Positions 29,091-37,505 are shown, counted from the first letter of the stretch. The stretch is 41,288 bases of DNA from Comamonadaceae bacterium (GCA_947373605.1 CANBYM010000016.1:1-41288); one strand, 5' to 3'. Made by a program: numbers and translations. Notes: generated by a model from the letters alone, not told the origin.

Positions 29091-29598
29091 AACTTTGAAC
29101 AGTGTGACCCGCGGCACAGCCTATGTGCTGGGCGACGATGTCAACACCGACCTGAATTGTTCGGGCAAATACCTGCCGGGCAAAGACGACGCCTTTATCG
29201 CGGCGCAGGCGTTTGAATCGGTGTCACCGGGATTTGCCAGCCGCTTTCAGAGCGGCGGCATCATTGTGGCGGGCAAGCACTTCGGTATTAATTCGTCGCG
29301 CGAACAGGCGGTGCATATCCTTCGCCGCATTGGTGTGGCGGCAATTGTGGCGCCCTCCTTCGGGCGGCAGTTTTTTCGCAACGCAATTAACAACGGACTG
29401 CTGGTTGTGGAAAGCGATACCAGCGGTATTGCAAACGGTGATTCGCTGACGCTGGACCTGGACGCACACCTTTTAAGCGTGCAAGGCATCACGCTGGCGC
29501 GTACTTTGCCGGACATTCCGCAGGCGGTGCGCGCCATCCTGCGCGACGGCGGGCTGATTGCCTTTTTGGCCAAACACCCGAACTGGGAACTTGCCTGA
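29083..29598 (+). CDS. Aconitase-family dehydratase small subunit (LeuD/DmdB-like)
   Basis: A 171-residue small subunit that pairs with the preceding large subunit. The start is ATG 29083 (MSETLNSVTRGTAYVLGDDVNTD), placed by the ribosome site AGGAGG seven bases upstream. It overlaps the large-subunit gene by eight bases. Conserved motifs are GDDVNTDLNCSGKYLPGK, where the YLxx loop contributes to substrate choice in this family, and AGKHFGINSSREQAV, the counterpart of the GSSREHA motif. The YLPGK loop does not match the signatures I know for isopropylmalate isomerase or homoaconitase, which supports a different substrate. Residues FGRQFFRNAINNGLLVVE are typical of the swivelling domain. Confidence 0.88.
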   Translation: MSETLNSVTRGTAYVLGDDVNTDLNCSGKYLPGKDDAFIAAQAFESVSPGFASRFQSGGIIVAGKHFGINSSREQAVHILRRIGVAAIVAPSFGRQFFRNAINNGLLVVESDTSGIANGDSLTLDLDAHLLSVQGITLARTLPDIPQAVRAILRDGGLIAFLAKHPNWELA

Positions 29599-30515
29599 TG
29601 AGCACCAACCCTTTGAACAAAGCAGCCCGATTGCGCGCACAACTGGCGGCGCGAATTGCGCAGGCCGGACGCGGGCAACCGGCCTTGATTGCGCCAGGCA
29701 TTTACGACGGCTATGGCGCGCGACTGGTCGCGCAAGCCGGGTTCGAGGCCGCCTACGTGACCGGCAATGGCGTTTCCGCCTGTTTGCTGGGCAGGCCGGA
29801 CGTGGGACTGGTGGACTTGAGCATGATTGCTGCGCACGCGCGCAATGTGGCGGCCTGCATCGACATTCCCCTAATTTGTGATGCCGACACCGGCTACGGC
29901 GGGTTGGTCAATGTGCGCCGCACAGTGGCAGAGTTTGAAGCGGCGGGCGTCTGTGGCATTCACATCGAAGACCAGATTTCCCCCAAGCGTTGCGCGCAGT
30001 TGCCCGGTGCGCGCACGGTGCTACCGTTTGCCGCTGCTGTGGCGAAGATTGAAGCAGCCGCCGAGGCCAAAAGCGATGCCCACTTCCTGGTGATCGGCCG
30101 CACGGACAGTGCCGCGTCGCTGGGTTTGGACGAGGCCATCCGGCGTGCGCAGGCATTTGAACGCGCAGGAGCCGGTGCCGTGTTTGTGGAGCTAAAAGGC
30201 CACGAAGGCATTCTGGACGACATACGCCGCGTGGCCGACGCCATCCGGATTCCCTGCATGGTCAACATCGATGCCGGTGGCGCGCTGACCGACTTGCAGA
30301 GTCACGACTTGCACCAACACGGCATCGGCATTGCCATCTACCCCGGCCTGATTCGCAGCAGCGTGGGCTTTGCGATGCGCGAGGCGTTAGCGACCTTGCA
30401 ACGCGACGGCAGTACACAAGCAGCGAGGGCGCGCATGTTCAGCAGCGCTGAGTACAACGGCGCGCTGGGTCTGGCCGAAGTGGAAGCCTGGGAACAGCGT
30501 TTTCCTGAAGGCTGA
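29598..30515 (+). CDS. ICL/PEPM-superfamily C-C lyase (dimethylmalate/methylisocitrate lyase-like)
   Basis: A 305-residue member of the isocitrate lyase/PEP mutase superfamily. The Mg-site motif DADTGYGG is at 95-102. The active-site loop EDQISPKRCAQLPG (124-137) carries Cys132, so it resembles C-C lyases (methylisocitrate lyase, 2,3-dimethylmalate lyase), which use this cysteine, rather than the mutase. It begins TGATG, overlapping the previous stop by one base. Because it directly follows an aconitase-type hydratase, the likely sequence is hydration of an unsaturated diacid followed by retro-aldol cleavage to two smaller acids, such as pyruvate plus propionate. That substrate assignment is an inference from gene order. 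Methylisocitrate lyase is an alternative, but no prpC or prpD is present. Confidence 0.88.
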   Translation: MSTNPLNKAARLRAQLAARIAQAGRGQPALIAPGIYDGYGARLVAQAGFEAAYVTGNGVSACLLGRPDVGLVDLSMIAAHARNVAACIDIPLICDADTGYGGLVNVRRTVAEFEAAGVCGIHIEDQISPKRCAQLPGARTVLPFAAAVAKIEAAAEAKSDAHFLVIGRTDSAASLGLDEAIRRAQAFERAGAGAVFVELKGHEGILDDIRRVADAIRIPCMVNIDAGGALTDLQSHDLHQHGIGIAIYPGLIRSSVGFAMREALATLQRDGSTQAARARMFSSAEYNGALGLAEVEAWEQRFPEG

Positions 30516-30517
30516 GC

Positions 30518-31288
30518 ATGAAAATCCTCTCCCGCATTTTCCGCTCTGGCGGACTAGCGCTGGTTTTGACTTGCGCCTTGGGTCTGCATGGCGCGGCCCA
30601 CGCCGAAGACATCAAAGTGCTCAGCGGCAACGGCGCCAAGGCCGCAGTGACCGCGCTGTGCGCGGAGTTTGTACGCATCAGCGGCCACAAGGTGACGGTG
30701 GACTTTGAGGTCAATCCCGGTGTGAAGAAACGCATAGAAGGCGGCGAAGCGTTTGATGTAGCCGTACTCAACCCGCCGGTACTTGACGCATTGATTGAAC
30801 AAGGCCGCGTGGTCGGCAACACACGCACGGTGCTGGGGCGCGCAGGCATTGGCGCAGCGATTCGCGAAGGTGCGCCCAAGCCCGACATTTCCACCGTGGA
30901 CGCCTTCAAGCGCACGCTGCTGAGTTACAACGGCGTGGCCTACCCCGGTGAAGGCGCCAGCGGCAAATACTTTGCCAGTCTTGTGGAGCGCATGGGCATT
31001 GCCGAGGAAATGAAATCCAGAATGCGCCCCATGCCCGCCGAATACAACGTTGAGGTGGTGTCCAGCGGCGAGGCGGACATGGTGGTGGTCGTGTCATCCC
31101 GCATCTCGGGCGTGAAAGGCGTGCAGTACCTAGGCACCATTCCCGCCGAGCTGCAAACCTGGATCGGGTTTGCAGCGGGCCTGTCAGGCAAGGCTGCACA
31201 CGAAGCAGCGTCGCGCGACATGCTGAAGTTTTTCACCACGCCGCAGGCCGTGAAAATTTTGCACGATGCGGGTGTGGATACCAACTAA
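30518..31288 (+). CDS. ModA-like periplasmic substrate-binding protein
   Basis: A 256-residue exported binding protein of the ModA/PBP type II fold. The signal peptide is about 1-30 (GLALVLTCALGLHGAAHA, then EDIKVLSG). The start of the fold, LSGNGAKAAVTALCAEFVRISGHKVTVDFEV, and the segments GEAFDVAVLNPP and SGEADMVVVVSSRI match the COG0725 group. No ABC permease or ATPase adjoins it, so it is an orphan receptor. In this position it more likely binds an organic acid or acts as an accessory receptor than as a molybdate transporter, although a molybdoenzyme (IorAB) is encoded six genes away. It is the last gene of the operon, two bases after the lyase gene. Confidence 0.85.
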   Translation: MKILSRIFRSGGLALVLTCALGLHGAAHAEDIKVLSGNGAKAAVTALCAEFVRISGHKVTVDFEVNPGVKKRIEGGEAFDVAVLNPPVLDALIEQGRVVGNTRTVLGRAGIGAAIREGAPKPDISTVDAFKRTLLSYNGVAYPGEGASGKYFASLVERMGIAEEMKSRMRPMPAEYNVEVVSSGEADMVVVVSSRISGVKGVQYLGTIPAELQTWIGFAAGLSGKAAHEAASRDMLKFFTTPQAVKILHDAGVDTN

Positions 31289-31289
31289 G

Positions 31290-31640
31290 TCAGACCGTAC
31301 CAGCCCAGTTGCGCGCGTCTGACAATGTCGAAACAAAAATCCATTCCCGCCCCGTCAGTTCCGCATACAAGGTGAGGCTGCGTCGTACTGTGTCATTGCG
31401 CGTTACAGCGCAACGGGGTACGTAATCTGCGTCCTGGTAATGCTTCATGGCATAAGTGACAAGACCTTCAAACTCCACTTCTTTGAAGTCAAACAAGGTG
31501 ACATTGGAGAGGTCGTGCACGATGTACTTGAAACGACTGCAATCGGGATGCATCAAATACTTTTGAACGGCTTCCAAAATGTCCTGCAGATTCGCAAATC
31601 CGCTGTAAGTGCAGACCACGCCTGTCGGCTCAAAATCCAC
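31290..31640 (-). CDS. Small conserved hypothetical protein (SpoIIAA/STAS-like)
   Basis: A 116-residue soluble protein. The pattern FEPTGVVCTYSGFANLQDILEAVQKYLMHPDCSRFKYIVHDLSNVTLFDF alternates strands and helices much like the SpoIIAA-like/STAS fold, with a conserved-looking DLSNVT where STAS proteins carry their switch region. I do not recognise a named family. The start is GTG 31640 (MDFEPTG). CTG at 31652, four codons upstream (LLDRVDFEPTG), is an alternative before an in-frame TAA, and neither has a strong ribosome site. It converges on the ModA-like gene with a one-base gap. A role as a small regulatory protein is possible but unproven. Confidence 0.7.
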   Translation of the reverse strand: MDFEPTGVVCTYSGFANLQDILEAVQKYLMHPDCSRFKYIVHDLSNVTLFDFKEVEFEGLVTYAMKHYQDADYVPRCAVTRNDTVRRSLTLYAELTGREWIFVSTLSDARNWAGTV

Positions 31641-31828
31641 CCTGTCAAGCAGTTGTTCTTACATCCAGATGTGCCTGTATCCGAACCGAAGTGCTGAAAT
31701 TCAGCCTTTCACACTATAACGGTTTTGAGCCTTTATTCGCACATTTACTGACCACTGGCGCGCGACGTTCGGTGCTGGTTTCCCCTCATAGCCATGGGCT
31801 GTAGAGCGCGCATGATCCCACACAAACA

Positions 31829-33094
31829 ATGCTGACCGACTACGCAACCGCTACCGAAGCAATGGCCCTGCTGAAAGTGCGGCCGCAAACCCTTTATGCC
31901 TATGTAAGCCGCGGCTGGATTCGCAGCGTTGCGCAAAAGGGGCAGAAGGAAAAACTCTATTCGCGTGAAGACGTGGCCCGCGTCAGCAGCCGCTCGCTTG
32001 CGCGTTCCGGCCACGGACCGGTCGCCGCGTCGGCTATGAACTGGGGTGAACCTATCTTCGCAACCTCCATCACCGAAATCACGGACCGGGGGCCGCACTA
32101 CCGCGGCCACCCCGCGATTGACCTGGTGCACGGCGGACTTGCGTTTGAACAGGTAGCGCAGTTGCTGTGGAGCGGCAAACTGGCGGCACCGGCATCCAAG
32201 GCAAAGGCATGGCCGGTGACCCCTTCAACATCTGAGCTTGCGGAGCTATTGCACACGCTGGGAACGCTGGACGCGGGTAACAACCTTCTCGAAGTGTTCT
32301 CCATGGTGGTTCTGATGCTGGGCATGCGACGCACCACGCAGGCGCTGCAACCGGACCAGGCCAATACGTTGGCCGCAGCGCGGGAAATATTACAAACGCT
32401 GGTCGGCTGCTGCGGCTTTATCGGCCCGCACCGCACATTCCGGCCTCTGCAAAAAGGGCAAGGCCTGGTGGACGGGTTAATGCAATCTTTGGCACTGGAT
32501 GCCAGCGCGGCCAATCGCGATGCACTGAGCTCAGTGCTGATTCTGCTGGCCGACCATGAGTTGCCGCCCGGAACACTCAGTGCACGCGTGGTGGCCTCCA
32601 GCGGCGGCACGCTGTACAACTGCATTGCCTCCGCCTTGTGTGCCACCTCCGGCGTCGATGTGGGAGGTATGTATGGCCGCGTTGACGCCTTTCTCGGCCA
32701 CCCGGCATCCAAATCTGTATTGGCCAAACGTGCCGACAAAATGCACACCGCCGGCCAACGGGTGCCAGGCTTTGACCACCCGCTCTATCCAAAGGGTGAC
32801 CCGCGCGCGGCCCTATTACTGGATCTGGCGCGCGCCCGCAGCAGTGACAGCTGCGCGATGCGAGCTATCTTCGGCTTCATCGATGACATACGCGCAAGCA
32901 CTGCCTTGCTGCCGCGTCAGGAGCTTGCCCTAGTGGTGCTTTGCCGCGCATTGGGCTTGCCCAGCGAGGCCGCCGCAGCGCTGTTTGCAGTCGGGCGCAG
33001 TGCAGGCTGGGTTGCCCATGTGTTGGAGCAGCGCAGCAACGGAACACTGCTGCGACCGCGTGCCCGGTTTCTGCGTGAGAGTGCCAGCACCTGA
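31829..33094 (+). CDS. MerR-type HTH domain fused to a degenerate citrate synthase domain (putative regulator)
   Basis: A 421-residue fusion. Residues 5-52 (YATATEAMALLKVRPQTLYAYVSRGW...KLYSREDVARV) form a MerR/excisionase-type winged helix-turn-helix. Residues 70-415 follow the citrate synthase fold: ADHELPPGTLSARVVASSGG, VPGFDHPLYPKGDPRA and LFAVGRSAGWVAHVLEQ. Aligning without gaps to canonical enzymes from the DHE motif, the catalytic His of the HGG motif (His274 in pig numbering) is Val278. The second His is kept (His317), and the catalytic Asp is Glu365. Normal citrate formation is therefore unlikely. With the DNA-binding domain, a metabolite-sensing transcription factor is the best reading. 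It is annotated as citrate synthase by family habit. It sits just before an inverted repeat and the Bug-ThDP-ALDH operon. Confidence 0.85.
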   Translation: MLTDYATATEAMALLKVRPQTLYAYVSRGWIRSVAQKGQKEKLYSREDVARVSSRSLARSGHGPVAASAMNWGEPIFATSITEITDRGPHYRGHPAIDLVHGGLAFEQVAQLLWSGKLAAPASKAKAWPVTPSTSELAELLHTLGTLDAGNNLLEVFSMVVLMLGMRRTTQALQPDQANTLAAAREILQTLVGCCGFIGPHRTFRPLQKGQGLVDGLMQSLALDASAANRDALSSVLILLADHELPPGTLSARVVASSGGTLYNCIASALCATSGVDVGGMYGRVDAFLGHPASKSVLAKRADKMHTAGQRVPGFDHPLYPKGDPRAALLLDLARARSSDSCAMRAIFGFIDDIRASTALLPRQELALVVLCRALGLPSEAAAALFAVGRSAGWVAHVLEQRSNGTLLRPRARFLRESAST

Positions 33095-33124
33095 GGCCAT
33101 TCGCGATCCGAGCATGAAATGTTC

Positions 33125-33157
33125 ACATTGATTGAATGTTCAAGATTGAATCAATGT
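33125..33157. promoter_or_regulatory. Inverted repeat, candidate operator
   Basis: ACATTGATT (33125-33133) and AATCAATGT (33149-33157) are a perfect 9-bp inverted repeat with a 15-base centre. The centre adds a direct repeat of GATTGAAT (33130-33137 and 33144-33151). It lies 30 bases after the HTH-citrate synthase stop and 51 bases before the Bug gene start. The spacing of 24 bases between arms, just over two helical turns, fits binding of a dimeric regulator on one DNA face. No T-run follows, so it is not a terminator. Confidence 0.55.
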
Positions 33158-33208
33158 CAGCTTGTCCATAGTATTCGGGTGATACCTTAGAAAAATCAGG
33201 AGACATGC

Positions 33209-34183
33209 ATGAAAATCTTCCGCTGCCTTCGGGCCGTAGCTGCCTGCACCTGCCTCGCACTTGTGGGTCCGCTCGTCCATGCACAGGATTACCCGACCAA
33301 GACTATTCGCATCATTGTTCCATTGCCGCCCGGTGGGTCCAACGACGTGCTGGCACGCCTGATCGCTCAGAAAATGTCCGAAAGCTTCGGTCAGCCTGTG
33401 GTGGTAGAAAACAAGCCCGGCGCGGCCGGCAATATCGCAACCGAGTACATCGCCAAGTCTGCCGCCGATGGCTATACGCTGGGCATTGCACCCAACCAAA
33501 CCGTAGCGGTCAATCCGGTGCTGTACCCCAAACTGCCCTATGACGTGGTCAAAGACCTTGAAGGCGTGTCCATGCTCGGGCGCGTGCCCATGGTGCTGGT
33601 GGTCTCGCCCAAGGTCACTGTCAAATCAGTGGCGGAGCTGATCACACTGGCCAAATCCACCCCCGACAAACTGACCTATGCATCGGCCGGTTCGGGTAGC
33701 CCGCAACACATGGCGGCCGAAGTATTCAAATCCATGACCGGCACCCGCATGACGCAAGTGCCCTACAAAGGCTCTGCGCCGGCGCTCCTCGATGTGCTGG
33801 GCGGTACCGTGGATGTGATGTTCTGTCCGATTAACTCGGCACTGCCGCACATACGCAGCGGCAAACTGCGCGCACTTGGTACCACCGGCCCCACCCGCCT
33901 GGCACTACTCAACGGTGTGCCCACGATTGCCGAAACAGTGCCTGCATTCGAGAGTGATATCTGGATCGGATTGATCACACCGGCCAGGACACCTGTGCCA
34001 GTCATCGCCAAACTCAACGCTGAACTTCGCCGCATTCTTGCGTTGCCCGATGTGAAAGAAAAACTGGCCGATCAGGGTATTGATGCCGAGTCCAGCGGTG
34101 CGGCCGATTTCACCAAATTGATTGCCAGCGACCAAAAGCGCTGGGCCGCGGTCATCAAGGCCGCAGACATCAAACCAGAATAA
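33209..34183 (+). CDS. Bug-family (tripartite tricarboxylate) solute-binding protein
   Basis: A 324-residue periplasmic receptor, the second Bug protein of the window. The ribosome site CAGGAG precedes ATG 33209. The signal peptide is about 1-25 (LRAVAACTCLALVGPLVHA, then QDYPTK). The ligand-site region is PLPPGGSNDVLARLIAQKMSESFGQPVVVENKPGAAGNIATEYIAKSAADGYTL. Bug proteins bind carboxylates and aromatic or other small acids. It starts the operon with the ThDP enzyme (46-base gap) and the aldehyde dehydrogenase, so its ligand is probably a 2-oxo acid or precursor that they degrade. No permease genes accompany it. The inverted repeat at 33125-33157 lies just upstream. Confidence 0.93.
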   Translation: MKIFRCLRAVAACTCLALVGPLVHAQDYPTKTIRIIVPLPPGGSNDVLARLIAQKMSESFGQPVVVENKPGAAGNIATEYIAKSAADGYTLGIAPNQTVAVNPVLYPKLPYDVVKDLEGVSMLGRVPMVLVVSPKVTVKSVAELITLAKSTPDKLTYASAGSGSPQHMAAEVFKSMTGTRMTQVPYKGSAPALLDVLGGTVDVMFCPINSALPHIRSGKLRALGTTGPTRLALLNGVPTIAETVPAFESDIWIGLITPARTPVPVIAKLNAELRRILALPDVKEKLADQGIDAESSGAADFTKLIASDQKRWAAVIKAADIKPE

Positions 34184-34228
34184 CAACAGGGCATGCGTGC
34201 CCGCTTTACCCCATAGCCAGGAGCCTTC

Positions 34229-36010
34229 ATGACCGATCCATCCGCAGCACACGTGCGCCGCGATATTCCCATCCCCTCGACACCGGACACCACGGTCTGG
34301 TGCAGCGATGCCATTGCCGACATGCTGCGTGCACTCGATATACCTTATGTGCTCCTCAATCCCGGCGCGAGCTTTCGGGGTTTGCATGACAGCATCGTCA
34401 ACCATCTGGGCAACGAAAAGCCGCAGATGATTGTGGTGCTGCATGAGGAACATGCAGTGGCCATTGCGCACGGTTACACCAAGGTGTCGGGCAAACCTCT
34501 GGCCGCCATACTGCACAGCAACGTCGGCTTGATGCACGGCTCCATGGCGATCTTCGACGCCTGGGTGGACCGCGTGCCGGTGATCGTGCTGGGTGCCACG
34601 GGCCCAGTCGATGCGGCCAAACGCCGCCCCTGGATTGACTGGATTCACACGGCACAGGACCAGGCTGCGCTGGTCAGGCACTTCATCAAATGGGACTGCC
34701 AGCCCTCGTCTATTGGCGCAGCGCAGGAGGCCCTTTTGCGTGCCAAGCAGATCGCTACCACCGCACCGCAAGGGCCGGTGTATGTCTGCTTCGACGCGGC
34801 ATTGCAGGAGTCCAAACTCAGCGAGGCGCCGCGTCAGCCCGACCCGGCGCGCTATATGGCACCGCCGCCCGCGCAACCGGCCGACGAGCAGGTGTGCCGT
34901 GCGGCCGCCCTACTCTCCCAAGCCCGCAGGCCGGTGATTCTGGCGGGGCGCGTGAACCGCGACACAGCGGCCTGGCAGCAACGCATTGAACTCGCTGAAA
35001 TGTTGAACGCCGAAGTGCTGACGGACATGAAGATCGGTTGCGCATTTCCCACCGCGCACCCTTTGCATGCGGCACCGAGCGGCCACTTTCTGAACCCCGC
35101 GTCACGCGCAGTGCTGCGCGGTGCCGACGTGGTGCTCAGCCTCGATTGGCTGGATCTGGCCGGCACCTTGAAGCAGGCATGGGAAAACGAGCCGGTGGGC
35201 AGCCAGGTGATTCAGGTCTCGGTAGACCATTACAACCACAACGGCTGGAGCATGGACCATCAGGGTCTGCCACCAGTAGACGTGTTTCTGGCCAGCGAGC
35301 CCGAGCCTGCAGTGGCGTTACTTTTGCAACGGGTAACCCGGCGCAACACACCGGCCCCGGCGCGTGCGCCGCTGCCTGCGACGCCTGTCAGCGGCCCCGG
35401 AGCCATGATGGTGCCGATTCTGGCTGCGTCTTTGCGCCGTGCCGTCGAAGATCAGAAAGTGTGCCTCACGCGCCTGCCGCTGAGCTGGAGCGGCGACCTG
35501 TGGGACTTTGCGCATCCGCTGGACTTTCTGGGGTACGACGGCGGTGGGGGCATCGGCTCGGGGCCGGGTATGGCGATCGGTTCGGCCCTGGCCTTGAAAG
35601 GCACCGACCGTTTGCCCGTTGCAGTGATTGGCGATGGCGACTATATGATGGGCGTGAATGCCCTGTGGACCGCAGCGAACGCAAAAATCCCGATGCTCCT
35701 GGTAGTGTGCAACAACCGCTCGTTCTTTAATGACGAGTTGCATCAGGAGCGTGTGGCGCGTCAGCGCAACCGGCCTGTGGAAAACCGCTGGATCGGCCAA
35801 CGCATTGGCAACCCGGAGCCGGACCTGGCCATGATGGCCCGCGCACAGGGACTGACCGGTTTCGGCCCGATCGAGGACGCAGCCGAATTCGAGCGCGTTG
35901 CGCGCGAGGCCATTGCGCTTGTCAAAGGCGGTGCCACGGTGGTGATTGATGCCGTGGTCCAGACAGGATACAGCCCCTCCATGACAGCCGGTCTGACCCG
36001 CTCGGACTGA
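34229..36010 (+). CDS. Thiamine diphosphate-dependent decarboxylase/acetolactate synthase-like enzyme
   Basis: A 593-residue ThDP enzyme with three expected domains. The N-terminal pyrimidine-binding domain carries the activating Glu in VVLHEEHAVAIAHGY (about 69-83). A central domain follows. The C-terminal pyrophosphate domain has the GDG...NN motif (GDG 468-470, NN 495-496). It is similar in layout to acetolactate synthase, benzoylformate decarboxylase and sulfopyruvate-type decarboxylases. With an aldehyde dehydrogenase immediately downstream (22-base gap), a 2-oxo acid decarboxylase making an aldehyde is the most coherent role. A carboligase cannot be excluded from sequence. The ribosome site AGGAG precedes ATG 34229. 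The N-terminus has about 20 extra polar residues and no signal peptide, so it is cytoplasmic. Confidence 0.9.
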   Translation: MTDPSAAHVRRDIPIPSTPDTTVWCSDAIADMLRALDIPYVLLNPGASFRGLHDSIVNHLGNEKPQMIVVLHEEHAVAIAHGYTKVSGKPLAAILHSNVGLMHGSMAIFDAWVDRVPVIVLGATGPVDAAKRRPWIDWIHTAQDQAALVRHFIKWDCQPSSIGAAQEALLRAKQIATTAPQGPVYVCFDAALQESKLSEAPRQPDPARYMAPPPAQPADEQVCRAAALLSQARRPVILAGRVNRDTAAWQQRIELAEMLNAEVLTDMKIGCAFPTAHPLHAAPSGHFLNPASRAVLRGADVVLSLDWLDLAGTLKQAWENEPVGSQVIQVSVDHYNHNGWSMDHQGLPPVDVFLASEPEPAVALLLQRVTRRNTPAPARAPLPATPVSGPGAMMVPILAASLRRAVEDQKVCLTRLPLSWSGDLWDFAHPLDFLGYDGGGGIGSGPGMAIGSALALKGTDRLPVAVIGDGDYMMGVNALWTAANAKIPMLLVVCNNRSFFNDELHQERVARQRNRPVENRWIGQRIGNPEPDLAMMARAQGLTGFGPIEDAAEFERVAREAIALVKGGATVVIDAVVQTGYSPSMTAGLTRSD

Positions 36011-36032
36011 AGTCCCATTTCGAAAGGCACCC

Positions 36033-37505
36033 ATGCGAACCAAAGACATTCCACAAAACATCCTGCCGGTCCAGCGCGGGCTTTACTACGGCGGTACTTG
36101 GCACCGGCCCAAAGCCGGTGGGTCGGCGCCGACGATCAACCCGACTTACAACGAAGTGATCACCAGCGCGCCGCTGGCTGATGCCGACGACGTTGACACC
36201 GCGGTTCTGGCAGCGCATGCCGCCTTCCCCGCCTGGGCTAGTACAACGCCGGTAGAGAGAGGGCGGTACCTGCGGCGCGCTGCCGCCGTGCTGCGCGAAC
36301 ATGCGCAACCACTGGCACTGTTGGACTCGCTTAACAACGGCAACCCCATCTCGGCACTCGCTATGGATGCCGGCTTTGCCGCCGACTGTCTGGATTATTT
36401 CGCAGGATTGGCGACCGAGGTCAAAGGCGAAACCATTCCCATGGGCGATGGCAATTTCAACTACACCGTGCAAGAGCCGCTGGGCGTGGTGGCCCGCATC
36501 GTGGCCTACAACCACCCCTTTATGTTTGCGGCAGCCAAGATGGCGGCACCGCTGGCTGCGGGCAACACCGTCGTGATGAAGTCACCGGATCAGGCACCAC
36601 TGTCAATCCTGCGATTGGCGGAGCTGGTGGGCGACATCTTTCCGCCGGGCGTGGTCAACTTCTTGTGCGGCGGGCGTGAATGCGGAGATGCAATGACCCG
36701 CCACCCACTGGTGCGCAAAGTGACCCTCATCGGTGGCGTGCCCACTGGCAAGGCCGTCATGAAATCCGCCTCCGAAAACCTCAAGCCGGTGCTGCTGGAA
36801 CTGGGCGGCAAGAACGCATTGATCGCCTATCCGGATGCCGACATCGACAAGCTCGTCAACGGCATCATTGCCGGCATGAACTTCACCTGGTCCGGCCAGA
36901 GTTGCGGCTCCACCAGCCGGGTTTTCCTGCATGCGTCAATACACGACGAGGTGCTTGGCAAGGTAGCGACATTGCTGCCGCAGCGCCACAAGCCGGGCAT
37001 ACCTACTGACCCGAAGACAACGATGGGCTCGCTGGTCAGCCGCGCGCAACTCGACAAAGTCATGGGCTACGTTGCCAAGGGAATCGAAGACGGCGGTCGT
37101 CTGGTGTGCGGCGGAAAACAGCCGGAGGACCCTGAATTGAAAGACGGCTTCTTCTACGAGGCTACTGTGTTCGCCGACATGCAGCCCCATATGCGGCTCG
37201 CGCAGGAAGAGGTTTTCGGCCCCGTTCTGTCCGTCTTCAAATGGTCGGACGAAGAGGCCTTGTGGCCTCAGGTGAATGGCGTGGATTTCGGCCTGACCGG
37301 TTCCATCTGGACCCAGAACCTGAACACTGCGCACCGGGCCGCACGGCGCATTCAGACGGGCTATGTTTGGCTCAACAATGCAAGCCAGCATTTCATGGGC
37401 GCGCCATTCGGCGGCGTCAAACAATCCGGCATTGGTCGGGAGGAATGCTTCTCGGAGCTTTTGGAATTCACCTACACCAAGAACGTGAATCTGAAGTTCG
37501 GGTAA
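36033..37505 (+). CDS. NAD(P)-dependent aldehyde dehydrogenase
   Basis: A 490-residue enzyme of the ALDH superfamily that oxidises an aldehyde to its acid. The catalytic set is intact: Asn160 (VAYNHP), Glu256 (LLELGGKNA) and nucleophile Cys291 (SGQSCGSTSRVF). The C-terminal motifs LAQEEVFGPVLSVFKW and MGAPFGGVKQSGIGREE are typical. The ribosome site GAAAGG precedes ATG 36033, 22 bases after the ThDP enzyme stop. Acting after that enzyme it would convert the aldehyde released by decarboxylation. The first 30 residues are slightly longer than in betaine-aldehyde types. The natural substrate is unknown. No clear terminator follows directly. Confidence 0.94.
   Translation: MRTKDIPQNILPVQRGLYYGGTWHRPKAGGSAPTINPTYNEVITSAPLADADDVDTAVLAAHAAFPAWASTTPVERGRYLRRAAAVLREHAQPLALLDSLNNGNPISALAMDAGFAADCLDYFAGLATEVKGETIPMGDGNFNYTVQEPLGVVARIVAYNHPFMFAAAKMAAPLAAGNTVVMKSPDQAPLSILRLAELVGDIFPPGVVNFLCGGRECGDAMTRHPLVRKVTLIGGVPTGKAVMKSASENLKPVLLELGGKNALIAYPDADIDKLVNGIIAGMNFTWSGQSCGSTSRVFLHASIHDEVLGKVATLLPQRHKPGIPTDPKTTMGSLVSRAQLDKVMGYVAKGIEDGGRLVCGGKQPEDPELKDGFFYEATVFADMQPHMRLAQEEVFGPVLSVFKWSDEEALWPQVNGVDFGLTGSIWTQNLNTAHRAARRIQTGYVWLNNASQHFMGAPFGGVKQSGIGREECFSELLEFTYTKNVNLKFG

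Noticed and set aside
26788..31288. Leucine biosynthesis operon (leuCD)
   Set aside because: No leuA or leuB is present; the partner genes are a C-C lyase, receptors and acuI, and the small-subunit loop is atypical.
31829..33094. Functional housekeeping citrate synthase
   Set aside because: The catalytic His is Val and the catalytic Asp is Glu in gap-free alignment, and an HTH domain is fused at the N-terminus.
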